Below the pieces are notes generated by a model that saw nothing but the letters and a program-made list of their open reading frames with translations, did no database searches and was not told the DNA's origin. From an uncultured Oscillospiraceae bacterium (GTDB lineage Bacteria; Bacillota; Clostridia; Oscillospirales; Acutalibacteraceae), in the NCBI GenBank assembly GCA_900541565.1, contig UQKB01000035.1, forward strand, positions 1 to 12,257: a stretch of 12,257 nucleotides of DNA, given 5' to 3'. A program made the position numbers and the translations under genes. Below, in pieces: positions 1 to 6,592 of the stretch (its first letter is position 1; each line of letters starts with the position of its first letter).

Positions 1-58
1 CTATGGCACATATCTGTTTGACCCTTCCTTTATTGTCTGATTTCCACTGCGTTTTGGG

Positions 59-88
59 TCCCCCTGTTTACTAAACAGGGGGATTTTT
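59..88 (+). terminator. Intrinsic terminator of an upstream gene
   Basis: An 11-bp perfect stem (59-69 with 73-83) closes on a 3-nt loop and is followed by five T residues (84-88). It would end transcription coming from a plus-strand gene left of the window. It also insulates the glycan operon, so that operon needs its own promoter. Confidence 0.85.
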
Positions 89-333
89 GTATAAAAAAGT
101 AAATCAATATATTAAAAAGAGGTCATATGCAATTCCCATACAGCTTCTTTTGCGTTCAGAAAAAGCTGCTGCTACGAAAACAATAGAAAAAACATAAAAA
201 TGCCCGTTTATGGGCGATGAAAGGGAATAAAACGTGCTTTTTACATATGATTGTTCCATAAAAAGGAAAGAAAATGCGTTTGATGGCGGTAACCGTGTTT
301 ATTGGTCAATCTACTCAAATCTCCGCTTTTTCA
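89..333. other. AT-rich intergenic stretch, no convincing gene
   Basis: Together with the promoter at 334-361 and the leader to 435, this is about 350 bases without a clear gene. It holds a small hairpin (GCCC/GGGC around 203-217) and two tiny frames. One is 19 codons at 127-186 behind AAGAGG; the other is the 29-codon frame at 274-363 listed separately. I recognise no riboswitch, tRNA or repeat array here. Confidence 0.6.
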
Positions 334-363
334 TTGACAAATCGTAAAAAAAATATAAAATAA
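274..363 (+). CDS. Doubtful 29-codon small ORF ahead of the glycan operon
   Basis: An ATG at 274 sits about 6 nt behind AAGGAAAG, a usable ribosome-binding site, and the frame runs 29 codons to TAA at 361-363. The predicted peptide has a hydrophobic first half (LMAVTVFIG) and a lysine-rich end (NRKKNIK). Its 3' end overlaps the -35 and -10 boxes proposed for the operon, so it would need a separate, earlier promoter, and I see no good one. It could be a small membrane-active peptide, a remnant, or chance. No family is recognised. Confidence 0.2.
   Translation: MRLMAVTVFIGQSTQISAFSLTNRKKNIK
334..361 (+). promoter_or_regulatory. Sigma-A promoter of the glycan operon
   Basis: A perfect -35 TTGACA (334-339) is followed after 16 nt by TAAAAT (356-361), which matches 5 of 6 -10 positions. 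Transcription would begin near 368 and leave a leader of about 65 nt before the permease start. It is the only strong promoter between the upstream terminator and the first gene. Confidence 0.65.
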
Positions 364-435
364 TAAAGATAGGTAATTTTATAGGGCAAATATGTAAATT
401 TATATAAATAGAAAGTATAGGGATGTGGTTATGCC

Positions 436-1260
436 TTGTTATCTATAATAAGCGAACACCGGCATTTTGGCAGGCAGATTTTTTTGCTTGCCAAGAATGA
501 ACTGATCAAAACCTATAAGGGTGCTGCAATCGGCCCTGCGTGGGCGGTTGTTAAACCGCTGTTTACGCTTTTTGTATATTGGTTTGCATTTTCTGTGGGG
601 CTGCGCAGCGCAGGTTTAGTCAATGTGGAACTCAGCGGTGGAGTCGTTTCGTTTGACAGGTTCCCGTTTATGCTGGTGGGTTTTGTTCCGTGGTTTTTTA
701 TGAGCGACTGCATTCTGCAGGGGGCAAAATGCATTCGTGACAACCGTCAGTTTGTGACAAAGGTTTCCTTCCCGGTGTCTACCATTATCACGTATACCAC
801 GCTGTCCAAGCTGTTTGTACACTTGTTTTTATCGCTTTTAATGTATATATATATCCTTTTTGCATTTGGACCCAGCGTGTACAATATTCAGTTTTTTTTA
901 TACTGCCCGCTGATGTTTGCGTTTTTTCTGGTGCTTGCGTGGTCAACCGCACCTATGAGCGCGTTCAGTTTGGATTTTCTAAATGCAATCAACTCCATTA
1001 TGACAGGCCTTTTCTGGCTGTCCGGTATCATCTACAACAGTTACGACGTTCCTGCCAATTTGCCGTGGTTGCGCTATGTTATGCTTTTTAACCCGATTAA
1101 CTTTTTTGCCAACGGCTACCGCAACTGTTTTTTGTATAACAGATGGTTTTTTGAGTATAAAACAGAGCTTGCCATATTTCTTTTGGAATTTGCCGCGCTT
1201 TTTGTATTGGGCATATTCAATTATAACCGTCTGCGTAAAAAGCTGGCGGATGTGCTGTAA
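436..1260 (+). CDS. ABC-2 type polysaccharide/teichoic acid export permease (Wzm/TagG-like)
   Basis: Membrane half of an ABC exporter that moves a lipid-linked glycan across the cytoplasmic membrane. The 274 residues match the usual 255-275 of the family. The N-terminal stretch has the family look (LLAKNELIKTYKGAAIGPAW, residues 17-36), an amphipathic lead into the first membrane segment. About six membrane segments are visible near residues 35-56, 76-94, 115-143, 151-174, 185-200 and 243-262, with a basic C-terminal tail. The start is TTG at 436: an in-frame stop lies at 418-420 and no ATG or GTG falls between them. The ATG at 431 is in another frame and stops after five codons. The ribosome site is weak, so translation may be modest. 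The partner ATPase begins 36 nt downstream. Family assignment is firm; the exported substrate is inferred from neighbours only. Confidence 0.9.
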   Translation: MLSIISEHRHFGRQIFLLAKNELIKTYKGAAIGPAWAVVKPLFTLFVYWFAFSVGLRSAGLVNVELSGGVVSFDRFPFMLVGFVPWFFMSDCILQGAKCIRDNRQFVTKVSFPVSTIITYTTLSKLFVHLFLSLLMYIYILFAFGPSVYNIQFFLYCPLMFAFFLVLAWSTAPMSAFSLDFLNAINSIMTGLFWLSGIIYNSYDVPANLPWLRYVMLFNPINFFANGYRNCFLYNRWFFEYKTELAIFLLEFAALFVLGIFNYNRLRKKLADVL

Positions 1261-1296
1261 AGACAGGCTTTTAATAATCCGAAGGGAGTATGGCCA

Positions 1297-2025
1297 ATGG
1301 CGGAAGAACCTATTATACTTTTTAAAAACGTAACAAAGGAATATACGCTTTATAAAAACGACCGTGACCGTTTTAAGGCTTTGTTTATCCCGTCTAAAAA
1401 TGCAAAAAAGCATTTGGCGCTCAAGCACGTGGACCTGAAGATCTATAAAGGGGAATCTGTCGGGATTATCGGTGACAATGGGGCGGGAAAATCTACGCTT
1501 TTAAAGATGATTACAGGTGTTACCTTTCCTACGGAGGGCGAAATTACCGTGCATGGCAAGGTTGCGGCTTTGCTGGAGCTGACAGCCGGCTTTTCGCTTG
1601 AGATGACAGGAAGGGAAAATATTTATTTAAAAGGGTACATTTTAGGACTGAAGGACGCGTATATTGCCCAGATTGAAGAGAAAATCATAGACTTTGCCCA
1701 GTTGGGCGAATATATTGACCAGCCGGTTCGGACGTATTCCAGCGGGATGAAGATGCGCCTGGGGTTTGCAATCAATGTAAATATTGACCCCGACATTCTG
1801 GTTGTGGATGAAGCGTTGAGCGTGGGTGATAAAAAATTTAAGCAAAAATGCAAAAATAAGATTAATGAAATTATAAAAAGCGGCGTGACAGTTCTTTTTG
1901 TCAGCCATTCTATGGAAAGTGTACGGGAAATTTGCCCACGGGCCATTTATTTAAAAAAGGGCGAAATTATGTACGATGGAAAAATGGAAGAAGCGTTAAG
2001 CCGATACAATTCGGATAAAAAATAA
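1297..2025 (+). CDS. ABC transporter ATP-binding protein, short Wzt/TagH type
   Basis: ATPase partner of the permease just upstream, powering glycan export from the cytoplasmic face. Visible motifs: Walker A GDNGAGKST (59-67), signature YSSGM (147-151), Walker B ILVVDE (167-172) and the switch histidine H204 in FVSHS. The RTYSSGMKMRLGFAI stretch around the signature is typical of the polysaccharide/teichoic export subfamily. At 242 residues it ends right after the nucleotide-binding domain, so it lacks the C-terminal carbohydrate-binding domain of long Wzt proteins. Substrate choice may therefore not depend on terminal-sugar recognition (inference). The ATG at 1297 lies behind AAGGGAG at a good distance. 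All catalytic motifs look intact. Confidence 0.93.
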   Translation: MAEEPIILFKNVTKEYTLYKNDRDRFKALFIPSKNAKKHLALKHVDLKIYKGESVGIIGDNGAGKSTLLKMITGVTFPTEGEITVHGKVAALLELTAGFSLEMTGRENIYLKGYILGLKDAYIAQIEEKIIDFAQLGEYIDQPVRTYSSGMKMRLGFAINVNIDPDILVVDEALSVGDKKFKQKCKNKINEIIKSGVTVLFVSHSMESVREICPRAIYLKKGEIMYDGKMEEALSRYNSDKK

Positions 2026-2066
2026 AAGGCGTTCATTGGGAAAATGGAAAAACGGGAGTGTAAAAA

Positions 2067-2804
2067 ATGGTATCAGCAATGATTTTTGCCGGCGGGGTCG
2101 GCGTAAGGATGAAATCTGGCGACATTCCAAAACAGTTTATTGAGGTGGACGGCAAACCGATTATTATCCGTACACTGGAAAATTTTCAGGCACATGCGCA
2201 GGTGGATGAAATTGTTGTAGCTTGCCTGGAATCATGGATAGACAGGCTGAAAGAGTATATCTTAAAATATAATATTACAAAAGTGAAGTCAGTAGTCAAG
2301 GGAGGAGCCAATGGCCATGGTTCCATCCATAACGGCCTGGTAGAGATCAATAAGACGGCGCTGCCTGACGACATTGTCCTGATTTGCGACGGGGTACGCC
2401 CCTTGCTTTCGGAAAAATTGATTTCAGACTGCATAGCAACAGCCAGGGCCTATGAAACGGCCGTGCCTGTAACGCCCAGCATTGATTCTGTTTTAGAAAG
2501 TGCGGACGGGAAGCACTGCAGGCGCAGCATGCCCAGGGGCTCTATGTTTATCACACAGGCGCCGCAGGGTTATACGATGCGGAAAATCATGTGGGCCCAT
2601 AAGCAAGCGGAGGAACGCGGCATTGAAAACCCCATTTCCAGCAGTGAGCTGCTCATAGAGCTTGGGGAAGAAGTGCATATTTTTATTGGAGACAGGGATA
2701 ACATTAAGGTCACCACACCGGAAGATTTGCGTTTTCTGCGCGCGTATTATTATTACCGCCGGTATGAAAACTTTGCTAGGGAGGACCGTCTATATGGCGT
2801 TTGA
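2067..2804 (+). CDS. IspD/TarI-family CTP-dependent cytidylyltransferase, probably CDP-polyol forming
   Basis: Transfers CMP from CTP to a phosphorylated small alcohol, releasing pyrophosphate. Visible: nucleotide-binding loop FAGGVGVRM (7-15), PKQF (21-24), CDGVRP (107-112, where IspD has HDAARP), R157, TQAPQ (163-167) and NIKVTTPEDL (212-221). The length of 245 matches IspD and TarI. IspD (isoprenoids) and TarI (ribitol-5-phosphate) share this fold. The operon, with an SDR, LicD and a glycan exporter, argues for a CDP-activated substrate used in glycan decoration, but the substrate itself cannot be read from sequence. Deviations: C107 replaces the usual histidine, and ANGHGS (81-86) replaces the arginine-containing loop of IspD. 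The ATG at 2067 follows GGGAG by 8 nt. The end overlaps the next gene by 11 nt, suggesting translational coupling. Confidence 0.85.
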   Translation: MVSAMIFAGGVGVRMKSGDIPKQFIEVDGKPIIIRTLENFQAHAQVDEIVVACLESWIDRLKEYILKYNITKVKSVVKGGANGHGSIHNGLVEINKTALPDDIVLICDGVRPLLSEKLISDCIATARAYETAVPVTPSIDSVLESADGKHCRRSMPRGSMFITQAPQGYTMRKIMWAHKQAEERGIENPISSSELLIELGEEVHIFIGDRDNIKVTTPEDLRFLRAYYYYRRYENFAREDRLYGV

Positions 2805-3873
2805 CGTAAAAGATGCATTACATCCGCTGGTCTATCAGGATATTTTGCAGGTGGCGCAGGCGCCGCTTCCATGGGAACAAATGCGCAATAAAACGCTGCT
2901 TTTAACCGGTGCCGCGGGTTTTATAGGCTATTATCTGACAGTTGCGCTTTTAATCAGGAATGATTTATACGGCGATGCCATCAAAGTTATTGCGCTGGTT
3001 CGCAATAAACAAAAGGCACAAAAGCGTTTTGGCGTGCTTTTAGACAGAGAGGATATAGATCTGGTTGTACAGGATGTGTGCAGCGATATACAAATAAAAC
3101 AAAGGGCCGATTTTGTGATTCATGCTGCCAGCCAGGCGAGCGCATATTTCTTTGAAAACGACCCTGTTGGGACAATAGATGCAAACCTGACGGGCACATA
3201 TAAAGTTTTGGACTATGCAAGAAAATGCGGCGTGCAGTCTGCGCTTTTTATTTCCAGCCTCAAGGTGTACGGCGCGCTGCATAACCAAAAGGGCTTTTTG
3301 TCTGAGACAGACATCGGTTCTATCGACCATACATCGTATAAAAACTGCTATGCGCAGGGCAAACGTGCTTCAGAAACGCTGTGCGCCTGTTTTCACAAGC
3401 AATATGGCTTGCCTGTGAAGATTGCCAGACCTTCCTATATATACGGTCCATCCAGCCTGGATGACGACCGCGTTTGGGCACAGTTTATTGCCAATGTTGT
3501 CCGACATGAAAATATTCTTTTAAAAAGCAACGGGGCTGCGCTGCGTTCTTTCTGCTATGTAAGCGATACTGCGACGGCTTTATTTACAATTCTGCTGAAA
3601 GGGCAGGATGTATTTCCCTACAATATTGCAGCGGCACATTCCAACACAACAATCCGTGGCTTTGCCAAAGCCGCAGTGCAGGCGTTTCCGGAACGAGGGC
3701 TGACGCTTGCCTTTGCAAATAAAGAGGATGAAAAAGAGCCGCAGCGTTCTGTGCTGGCGGCAACGCCGGAAATTCTGGATAACACAAGGCTTTTGTCACT
3801 TGGATGGGATGCAAAGGTCGACTTGACGCAGGGGATCCGCAACGCAATACAGATTGTAGAGCTGCAAAATTAA
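2794..3873 (+). CDS. NAD-dependent epimerase/dehydratase, extended SDR family
   Basis: Extended short-chain dehydrogenase/reductase of the sugar-nucleotide epimerase/dehydratase type, 359 residues. The dinucleotide-binding motif GAAGFIG (39-45) is intact, and the active site has Y186 and K190 in YAQGK, with serines at 154-155 (SSLKVYG). ARPSYIYGPS (211-220) and RSFCYVSD (251-258) are typical of the family. The start is ATG 2794, because AGGGAGGA (2778-2785) lies 8 nt ahead; the in-frame ATG at 2662 lies within the cytidylyltransferase gene and has no comparable site. The 11-nt overlap with the preceding gene suggests the two proteins act on one pathway. It would modify an NDP- (perhaps CDP-) linked substrate; whether by epimerisation, dehydration or reduction is unknown. 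The N-terminal half of the next protein is its degenerate paralogue. Confidence 0.88.
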   Translation: MAFDVKDALHPLVYQDILQVAQAPLPWEQMRNKTLLLTGAAGFIGYYLTVALLIRNDLYGDAIKVIALVRNKQKAQKRFGVLLDREDIDLVVQDVCSDIQIKQRADFVIHAASQASAYFFENDPVGTIDANLTGTYKVLDYARKCGVQSALFISSLKVYGALHNQKGFLSETDIGSIDHTSYKNCYAQGKRASETLCACFHKQYGLPVKIARPSYIYGPSSLDDDRVWAQFIANVVRHENILLKSNGAALRSFCYVSDTATALFTILLKGQDVFPYNIAAAHSNTTIRGFAKAAVQAFPERGLTLAFANKEDEKEPQRSVLAATPEILDNTRLLSLGWDAKVDLTQGIRNAIQIVELQN

Positions 3874-3884
3874 ACAGGGAGCAC

Positions 3885-3944
3885 ATGTACCAAACCAGGC
3901 AGCGAGGCTGCCTGCGGTGCGTACGGGCGCAAGGCAAGAGGTAG
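3885..3944 (+). CDS. Doubtful 19-codon ORF between the SDR and fusion genes
   Basis: Behind GGGAG, an ATG at 3885 opens 19 codons ending in TAG at 3942-3944, three bases before the ATG of the next gene. The peptide is arginine-rich with a CLRC motif. An 8-bp hairpin (3896-3903 with 3907-3914, loop GAG) lies inside it, and the ribosome site of the next gene sits in its final codons. It could be a translational coupler, or simply a spacer with a hairpin; the peptide resembles nothing I know. Confidence 0.2.
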   Translation: MYQTRQRGCLRCVRAQGKR

Positions 3945-3947
3945 ATC

Positions 3948-6122
3948 ATGGAACTAAAAAAACTTCTGAATGAATATGAATACGATTGGGCGGCTTTTGC
4001 ACCTTGCAGGGACGATTTTCCGGCCAGGCAGATGAAAGGCAAAAAGGTCGTAGTGGCAGGCGGGCATAACCATTTTGCCCGCTGTGTTGTTTATACGCTT
4101 TTTGCGGCCAACGACTTGCACAGCCTGCATATGCAAATTATTCTTGTCGGAAAAGACAGCGGCGCACTTACCGGGTATTTTCCCCAGCTTTTAAAGCGCG
4201 ACGATTTCCAGTTTTTTACGGTTGACCAGCTGGCAGCGCAGGAAAAGCCTGTAAAGGCAGATTTTTTTGTTTATACGGGCTGCTGTAATAAAAAGCTGGA
4301 GCATACGCCGGCATTCTTTTTTGAAGAGATGGAACGCAGCAAGGCTGTTTTGGAGCTTGCCGGGCAAGTGCGCCCGGAGCGGTTTATATTGCTTTCTGAC
4401 TATAGAAGCTGCGGCGTTGTGGAAAGAGGCGTTTTATGCTCAGAATACGAAAACGGGCGCTCTGATTTTTCCAAAGAATCTTCTTTTGACTTTGAGCTTG
4501 TTAAAACGGTTGAAACGCTTTGCAGTGCATATGCAAAGCAGCGTGGATTTTCTTATGTGGTTTTGCGCACAGGGATTGTATTGGGTGCGGGGACAGGCCT
4601 TGACGATACCATTTTTACAGATCTGTTTAAGGCCGCCGCAAAAGGTGAGACATATACGCTGTTAAGCAGTAAAAATAAATACTCCTTTGTTTATATCAGT
4701 GACGTTTTTCATGCGCTTTACCACGCTATGGCAGATCTGCGCGCCAATACGGTATATCATGTAACAGGAAAGGACGCGACCGTTTCGACTGGTATGCTTT
4801 GCGCAATGCTGCATGACCTGTACCCTGAGCAGGTGCAGGTGAATCTACTGTACAGCCGGAAAGATCCGTCTTATGGCACGGCAATGAATAATCAGAAAAT
4901 TCGAAGCTGCGGCTGTAAGCCTGTAATCACACTGCAGGATGCCATTGAATTGATGGTGGAAAGCAACCGCCTTCCGGCAAAGACATTTGTTTTCAAGGAT
5001 TCCTATCAGGGGAAGATCCGGGTGATTCAAAACATTCTGCTGTCCTATCTTCTGGAAATAGACAGGATATGCAGAAAATATAAAATTCGTTATTTCCTAG
5101 CAGGCGGCACATTGCTTGGCGCAGTGCGCCATCATGGATTTATCCCATGGGACGACGACGCCGATGTGATGATGCTGCGCGACGATTATGAAAAATTCCT
5201 CAGCGTTGTACAAAGCGAGCTTCCGGCAAACGTGACGCTGCATACGGCGGATACAGATCCGCTTAACCACTGTGTGTTCACAAAGCTGCGTATCGACAAT
5301 ACATTGTTTGCAACAAAATATACGAGTAAGTTTCCACAAATGCATAACGGCGTTTTCTTTGATGTGCTTTGTCATGATAAGACGGCCAATTCAAAAATAG
5401 GAAGAAAGATCCATTTGCAGCTGACATTACTGACGCGTTCTTTGGTGTTTAACAAATGGCACCATAGAAAAATTAATAACGGGCATAAGATACAATCGGC
5501 CGTCGCCAACTGTATAAAAGCGGTCATTCCACTTTCCCTGGCGCAGAAGCTGCAGTTTAAATGCCTGCGTTGGTTTGAAAAGAAGGATACAAAGTATTTA
5601 TACGATGGGATGGGCAGAAATGTCTATAACGGCGATTTCCCCGCGGCTTGGCTGAAAGATACGGTCTATTGGGATTTTGAGGGCCATCGTTTCCCTATAC
5701 CGAAGGAGTACGACAAATATTTGACGTACCTGTATGGCAATTATAACGATATGGTCATCGCAAGCGGCAGGAAAACCAGCCATTCGATCGTTATTATGGA
5801 TTTGGGTGAATATGCAGGCTGTGCCCGGCCGCAGGGGGAGCTTCTTTTACCTGAGGAGGGTAAGTTTGCCGCTGCGCAGCCTTTGCAGGCTGAACGGCAG
5901 GCAAAGGGGGAGAGCCATCCTGTTTTTAAAACGGACACAGCGCCGCTTAAGGAAGAGGAGCAGGGAATTCCAGCCCTTTCACGCCAATTGCTCCGGGAAG
6001 TAGAAGAGAATTTGCAGGCGATTGCAGACGAAGCGCACACCGAAAAGAAAAAAGCGGAAGCAACGTTCCCAAAAGAAACGGCAGATGTGCAAGCGCAAGA
6101 AAAACCGGCAGAAAAAGAATGA
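3948..6122 (+). CDS. Fusion protein: degenerate SDR domain plus LicD-family phosphotransferase
   Basis: A 724-residue fusion. Residues 1-340 align over most of their length with the preceding SDR but look catalytically dead: the glycine motif is AGGHNHFA (37-44), keeping one of three motif glycines, and the active tyrosine is F182 (FELVK, 182-186). Residues about 350-620 are a LicD/fukutin-type nucleotidyltransferase-fold domain. It has AGGTLLGAVRHHG (385-397) followed by WDDDADV (401-407), the acidic metal-binding cluster, and GVFFDV (468-473). LicD enzymes transfer phosphocholine or polyol phosphate from a CDP donor to a glycan. Residues 621-724 are a Glu/Lys/Ala-rich, probably disordered tail. 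The ATG at 3948 follows AAGAGG by about 7 nt and aligns with the paralogue's N-terminus. The cytidylyltransferase two genes upstream could supply the donor. The LicD call is firm; the acceptor and transferred group are unknown. Confidence 0.88.
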   Translation: MELKKLLNEYEYDWAAFAPCRDDFPARQMKGKKVVVAGGHNHFARCVVYTLFAANDLHSLHMQIILVGKDSGALTGYFPQLLKRDDFQFFTVDQLAAQEKPVKADFFVYTGCCNKKLEHTPAFFFEEMERSKAVLELAGQVRPERFILLSDYRSCGVVERGVLCSEYENGRSDFSKESSFDFELVKTVETLCSAYAKQRGFSYVVLRTGIVLGAGTGLDDTIFTDLFKAAAKGETYTLLSSKNKYSFVYISDVFHALYHAMADLRANTVYHVTGKDATVSTGMLCAMLHDLYPEQVQVNLLYSRKDPSYGTAMNNQKIRSCGCKPVITLQDAIELMVESNRLPAKTFVFKDSYQGKIRVIQNILLSYLLEIDRICRKYKIRYFLAGGTLLGAVRHHGFIPWDDDADVMMLRDDYEKFLSVVQSELPANVTLHTADTDPLNHCVFTKLRIDNTLFATKYTSKFPQMHNGVFFDVLCHDKTANSKIGRKIHLQLTLLTRSLVFNKWHHRKINNGHKIQSAVANCIKAVIPLSLAQKLQFKCLRWFEKKDTKYLYDGMGRNVYNGDFPAAWLKDTVYWDFEGHRFPIPKEYDKYLTYLYGNYNDMVIASGRKTSHSIVIMDLGEYAGCARPQGELLLPEEGKFAAAQPLQAERQAKGESHPVFKTDTAPLKEEEQGIPALSRQLLREVEENLQAIADEAHTEKKKAEATFPKETADVQAQEKPAEKE

Positions 6123-6142
6123 AAACTTCCTTTATAAAATCA

Positions 6143-6171
6143 TTGACATTTACGGTCGCCTTTGCTATAAT
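6143..6171 (+). promoter_or_regulatory. Consensus sigma-A promoter of tRNA-Leu(CAG)
   Basis: TTGACA (6143-6148), a 17-nt spacer and TATAAT (6166-6171) match both boxes perfectly. It begins 20 nt after the stop of the LicD fusion gene. The TTTGC before the -10 and TATAC after it are shared with the promoter of the second tRNA-Leu at 12059. Confidence 0.9.
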
Positions 6172-6241
6172 ATACAGCAGTCGCAAAAATTGCAGATGCT
6201 TTTGTGCGGCTTGCTCTGCAAGGGAGCAGAGTTGTATATAT

Positions 6242-6328
6242 GCAGGTATGGCGGAATTGGCAGACGCGTACGGTTCAGGTCCGTATGAGGGCAACTTCAT
6301 GCAGGTTCAAGTCCTGTTACCTGCACCA
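6242..6328 (+). tRNA. tRNA-Leu(CAG)
   Basis: A class II tRNA with encoded CCA, 87 nt. Acceptor stem GCAGGTA (6242-6248) pairs with TACCTGC (6318-6324), discriminator A 6325, CCA 6326-6328. Anticodon stem TACGG/CCGTA (6269-6273, 6281-6285) frames the loop TTCAGGT with anticodon CAG at 6276-6278, reading CUG. The long variable arm (6286-6300) is typical of leucine. T arm GCAGG-TTCAAGT-CCTGT (6301-6317). Confidence 0.96.
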
Positions 6329-6400
6329 CGTCGGAACGAGTTGTGCTCGTTCCGATTTTTTATTTCATGAAAAATTAACTGCCTGTTTTACCGCGCATCC
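6324..6400 (+). repeat. tRNA-Leu 3' flank, copy 1
   Basis: The CCA end, terminator and downstream bases (CACCACGTCGGA, T-rich ATTTCAT, then GCC-GTTTT) recur in diverged form at 12188-12257. Similarity continues some 30 bases past the terminator, pointing to a duplicated segment and not merely a shared terminator design. Confidence 0.7.
6331..6361 (+). terminator. Intrinsic terminator of tRNA-Leu(CAG), probably shared with the glycan operon
   Basis: A 10-bp stem, TCGGAACGAG (6331-6340) with CTCGTTCCGA (6346-6355), loop TTGTG, followed by six T residues. The five-gene operon upstream has no terminator of its own, so readthrough transcripts would also end here. The stem covaries with the terminator at 12195-12226. 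Confidence 0.92.
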
Positions 6401-6592
6401 TTTCCGAAAAAGATTACGCTCTGCAAACGGTTTGCTGTGCGAGCAGTTTTTGTAGTGTTAAAGGCCTTGCCATACAATGCTCTGGTAAAAAAATTTTACA
6501 AAATCAAATGAAATATTCAAATTTTCAAAAAGGGGAATCTTTGTCGCTGTTTTGGATATACTTCGTTTATAAAGGGAAGGATGGTGTTTATT

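Noticed and set aside
2662..2793. A 44-residue N-terminal extension of the SDR from an in-frame ATG inside the cytidylyltransferase gene.
   Set aside because: AGGGAGGA stands 8 nt before ATG 2794, and the extension has no SDR similarity; it is the other gene read in a second frame.
2067..2804. A dedicated isoprenoid-pathway IspD.
   Set aside because: The fold fits, but the operon partners (SDR, LicD, ABC exporter) and the CDGVRP signature favour a glycan-related substrate; not excluded without an assay.
6022..6455. Three plus-strand frames of 83-88 codons through the tRNA-Leu(CAG) region.
   Set aside because: They cross the tRNA promoter, the tRNA and its terminator, and none has a ribosome site; they are tRNA-overlap artefacts.
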